This document shows, in pieces, positions 61,530 to 64,000 of a DNA stretch of 64,000 nt. Source of the stretch: Paenibacillus sp. KS-LC4 (GTDB lineage: Bacteria > Bacillota > Bacilli > Paenibacillales > Paenibacillaceae); contig NZ_CP145905.1 in the NCBI RefSeq assembly GCF_036894955.1, forward strand, positions 4,730,501-4,794,500, written 5' to 3'. The notes under the pieces are model-generated. The model worked only from the letters and a program-made list of their open reading frames with translations, did not search any database and was not told the origin of the DNA. The position numbers and the translations under genes are program-made. Position 1 is the stretch's first letter. Every line of letters begins with the position of its first letter.

Positions 61530-63485
61530 TTATTCACCTCCCTTCAAATTAAACTGCCGGACAAACCGGCAGGCTACGAGGCAATGCAGTAAATAACGGC
61601 TGTTTAAATCTATCGCGTATTCCGGCTTCGGCACTAAGCCGACCTGCGCAAGCGATGCCTTCATCTGCTCTACATTGAAAAACTGTGCAACATACGAATC
61701 GTCGCAATATTGCTTCAGTTCCTCTACAAATACAGACCAAGCCGGTGTCATTCGGTGAACCCAATCCGCTGCTTGAATGCCGCGCACCCGCTGGTTTAGC
61801 CGAATTTGATCAGGCAAGTAGTTCGCCGTTGAGTCGCGGATTAAAGCACGGTCGTAACCGTCATGAACGTATTGCTCAATCGGAACAGACAAGCAAAACT
61901 TCACAACCCGCGGATCGCTGGTCGGGTCTCGTTCCCACAGCGCATAGCTCAGCGATAGCTTCGTGCGCTGCGTACCGCTCATATTGGTCATCGCCATATC
62001 CTGAAAAGGCCCCGGCTGAGCTTTAATCGCATCTTTTTCAAAAACGCTGCCTGCCCCTGCCTGCCGCTCCTTCAATCTGGCAAAGACGTTCATTCGCTTG
62101 GCGAAAGCCGGATTGATCATAAGCGGCATCTCCTGCTGCCCATGCTCCTGGTCACGAGGAAACAGCCTCGGATAGGCGTTTTTCCCAACATAATACATAA
62201 GCCGTTTTCGCCCGACTGCCTTGCGCTTGCCAAACAGCGTCACTTCCCGGTAGAGCCGCAGCCATTGCAGCCGCTTGAGGAGCAACGAATAATAATCAAT
62301 GGCAGGCCCCCACGAGATCGAATGGTTTCCCATTGCTCCCGTAAGCAAAATGCCCATTCCCTGCTGCTTCGACTGCTCGTAAACCCCTTTAATCCAAAAG
62401 GAATTTTCTACAAATTTAAAAGGAATTTCCAGCATTTCCAGCCATTCATCCGCCTCCGACAGCGGACTTTTGCCCTGCAAATCCAAATATTGATCGGCAA
62501 TATTGCCGACAAACTCTACGGTTTTCTTTATAAAGGGACGTTCATCCGCCACATGCCGCCTGGACGTCCAATCCTGAAAATTCGGTTCTGGCACATAGCT
62601 GAAGGTATGCAGCTGCTTTTGCTGCCTTTGCAGCGATTTTGCCGCGAAGCTGACAACCGAGCCGGAATCGAGGCCGCCGCTAAGCGTCGCGCCTACCTTT
62701 CGAAACGTCCTCATTCGGGCATTGACCGCCTCCTGAAAAATCTCCTGGAAAGCCTCCGTGTACTCCTCACGCCGTTTCAGCCTCAGCTGCTCGGGGGACT
62801 CCACCTTGCTATGCTGCCAAAAATCAAGCTTGCCGTCCTTGATGCGAAAAGCATGCCCCGGCGGAACTTGACGAATATGCTCATAGGGCGTTGCAAACAG
62901 GTCGCTCGACTCATGAACAATAGCAACCGCCAAATAATCAGCGAGCCAGCTTTCATTCAGCTTTTTCTCCACATGATGGGCGGCAAGCAGTGGCGTAATA
63001 GTGGTGCAAAAGGAGCTTTGCCGAGCATCCGAGTGGATATAAAGCGTACGGCTGCCGAACAGATCGGTCGCCCCGAACAGCTCGGATTTGCGTTGATCCC
63101 AAATGATGAAGGCATAATCGCCAATTAAATAACGCGGCGCTTCCTCTCCCCATTTGGCATAGGCCAGCATAATCAGCTCGCTATCCGGCATGCTGGCTCT
63201 CCGCTCGCGATCAATGTGCAGCTGTTCAAACAGAAATGGACGATTGTCGATCATAGCGTCAGCGGTAATCGTTAATCGCAAATCAGCTGCGTGAAAAGGC
63301 TGCAGTTGTCCAACCGATTCAGGCGTAATCCACTGGGCATGGCAGCCTAGGAAAACACGGCCATCATGCCAAGTATCGACGGCGTCCGCCGGATATTTTT
63401 GCAGAGCTTGCATTAGGCGCAATCCCGCTTCTATGGAAACAGGAGCCTCGGAATCCTTCTGATAAATAGCGGCGATTGCGCTCAT
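61530..63485 (-). CDS. Lasso-peptide cyclase (asparagine synthetase-like C protein)
   Basis: 651 residues from ATG 63485 behind GAAGAGGTGC. It begins MSAIAAIYQK, a glutaminase-fold N-terminus with Ser instead of the catalytic Cys2. Therefore it does not use glutamine, as in other lasso cyclases. Residues about 220-640 form the ATP-dependent synthetase domain with the pyrophosphate loop SGGLDSGS. It activates the Asp side chain of the precursor as an AMP ester and closes the ring. First gene of the operon. Confidence 0.93.
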   Translation of the reverse strand: MSAIAAIYQKDSEAPVSIEAGLRLMQALQKYPADAVDTWHDGRVFLGCHAQWITPESVGQLQPFHAADLRLTITADAMIDNRPFLFEQLHIDRERRASMPDSELIMLAYAKWGEEAPRYLIGDYAFIIWDQRKSELFGATDLFGSRTLYIHSDARQSSFCTTITPLLAAHHVEKKLNESWLADYLAVAIVHESSDLFATPYEHIRQVPPGHAFRIKDGKLDFWQHSKVESPEQLRLKRREEYTEAFQEIFQEAVNARMRTFRKVGATLSGGLDSGSVVSFAAKSLQRQQKQLHTFSYVPEPNFQDWTSRRHVADERPFIKKTVEFVGNIADQYLDLQGKSPLSEADEWLEMLEIPFKFVENSFWIKGVYEQSKQQGMGILLTGAMGNHSISWGPAIDYYSLLLKRLQWLRLYREVTLFGKRKAVGRKRLMYYVGKNAYPRLFPRDQEHGQQEMPLMINPAFAKRMNVFARLKERQAGAGSVFEKDAIKAQPGPFQDMAMTNMSGTQRTKLSLSYALWERDPTSDPRVVKFCLSVPIEQYVHDGYDRALIRDSTANYLPDQIRLNQRVRGIQAADWVHRMTPAWSVFVEELKQYCDDSYVAQFFNVEQMKASLAQVGLVPKPEYAIDLNSRYLLHCLVACRFVRQFNLKGGE

Positions 63486-63522
63486 ACTGTGCACCTCTTC
63501 ATTTTTGATACTAACTGTATTT

Positions 63523-63552
63523 ATTATACCATATTTAGATACATTTTGTATC
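63523..63552 (-). promoter_or_regulatory. Promoter and dyad of the lasso-peptide operon
   Basis: On the minus strand TATAAT (63528-63523), with TGG just upstream, forms an extended -10, 37 bp before the start. The inverted repeat GATACA-AAA-TGTATC (63552-63538) covers the -35 side, the expected place of a regulator site. No good -35 hexamer was seen. Confidence 0.6.
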
Positions 63553-63599
63553 ATTATTGACAAAACAATTATTCGTGTTCACCGATGTCCCATCATTTT

Positions 63600-64000
63600 T
63601 CATAACGATAATAATGGTTTTTGCTCTTTAACTCCATGGTTCATATTAGGACGGCCAACCGAATAATAAATGAGCTGTGTATGGGCTAGTTCATGCTCAC
63701 TATAAATGTTGCGTCCATCAATGAGATTAGGCGTTCGCAGCCAGGATTGAATACTCAATGGTTTAATATCGCGGAATTGCTGCCATTCGGTCAAAATGCA
63801 CAGCGCATCCGCCTGAATAGCCGCTTCCTCCGGTTTGTCACAATATACGACACCCGATTCGCCAAATTGCTGGCGAAAATTAGCCGTCGCTATCGGATCA
63901 TAGGCTTTGACCTTTGCGCCTCGCTTCACTAATGCGTCAATAATTTCAAAGGCTGGTGCATCGCGAACATCATCTGTTTCCGGCTTGAAGGCCAGCCCCC
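63600..64000 (-). CDS. UDP-glucose/GDP-mannose 6-dehydrogenase family, C-terminal part
   Basis: The last 133 codons, cut by the window edge. GLAFKPETDDVRDAPAFEIID at the edge is the start of the UDP-binding C-terminal domain. It is followed by VKRGAKVKAYDPIA, DALCILTEWQQFRDI and PNLIDGRNIYS. The enzyme family oxidises UDP-glucose or GDP-mannose to the uronate for capsule, teichuronic acid or exopolysaccharide. Which sugar cannot be told from this part. It precedes the lasso operon on the same strand, but a promoter lies between. Confidence 0.9.
   Translation of the reverse strand, partial: GLAFKPETDDVRDAPAFEIIDALVKRGAKVKAYDPIATANFRQQFGESGVVYCDKPEEAAIQADALCILTEWQQFRDIKPLSIQSWLRTPNLIDGRNIYSEHELAHTQLIYYSVGRPNMNHGVKEQKPLLSL

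Overview
The window reads as chromosomal DNA of an endospore-forming Gram-positive bacterium, most likely Paenibacillus or a close relative. The evidence is a complete gerA-type spore germination operon, strong AGGAGG-type ribosome binding sites with frequent GTG and TTG starts, Bacillus-type Fur boxes, DUF1540/DUF1904/DUF1450/DUF420/DUF2621 small proteins typical of Bacillales, and a lasso-peptide locus with the gene content of the paeninodin cluster of Paenibacillus. No rRNA, tRNA, insertion sequence or CRISPR array was seen.

Layout. Positions 1-3,083 hold the edge of a sensor kinase, an aldehyde dehydrogenase and three small proteins. Positions 3,106-11,588 form a signalling block: two paralogous GGDEF-EAL proteins (one with an MHYT sensor), a receiver-SARP regulator, Fur, and a dCache-GGDEF cyclase. 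An SDR-like protein and a short Fur-box-linked AraC regulator follow. Positions 13,231-17,396 are the germination receptor operon with a fourth small gene. Positions 17,434-25,918 hold a DUF1349 protein, two acetyltransferases, a UvrD-type helicase, an HD-GYP protein, ferritin, a Fur-regulated DUF1450 protein, a CtpA-type protease and a HAD phosphatase. Positions 26,299-30,088 are a sulfate ABC transporter operon. Positions 30,598-43,337 are mostly housekeeping genes (pgi, tkt, purU, endonuclease IV, ppnP), interspersed with intergenic repeats.

Positions 43,352-53,966 form one leftward Tad (type IVb pilus) operon of ten genes, with a sigma-A-like promoter and a terminator-like hairpin in its leader. 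An AT-rich beta-helix protein gene (54,317-55,987) separates it from a leftward lasso-peptide operon (63,485-56,299). That operon encodes cyclase, precursor, HPr-kinase-like kinase, PqqD-like B1, transglutaminase-like B2, nucleotidyltransferase and ABC exporter, and it ends at a strong terminator at 56,218. The right edge cuts a UDP-glucose dehydrogenase gene.

The most notable item is the lasso operon. The 54-codon precursor gene (61,363-61,527) is easily missed. It has the TMAGxG leader/core junction and an Asp at core position 9, as in paeninodin, and a C-terminal Ser that the kinase could phosphorylate. Its predicted 34-residue core is much longer than typical lasso peptides. The precursor gene sits after the cyclase gene, and a member of a dispersed intergenic repeat family lies inside the operon. 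Other themes are four Fur boxes, a concentration of c-di-GMP enzymes, and several structured leaders and repeats.
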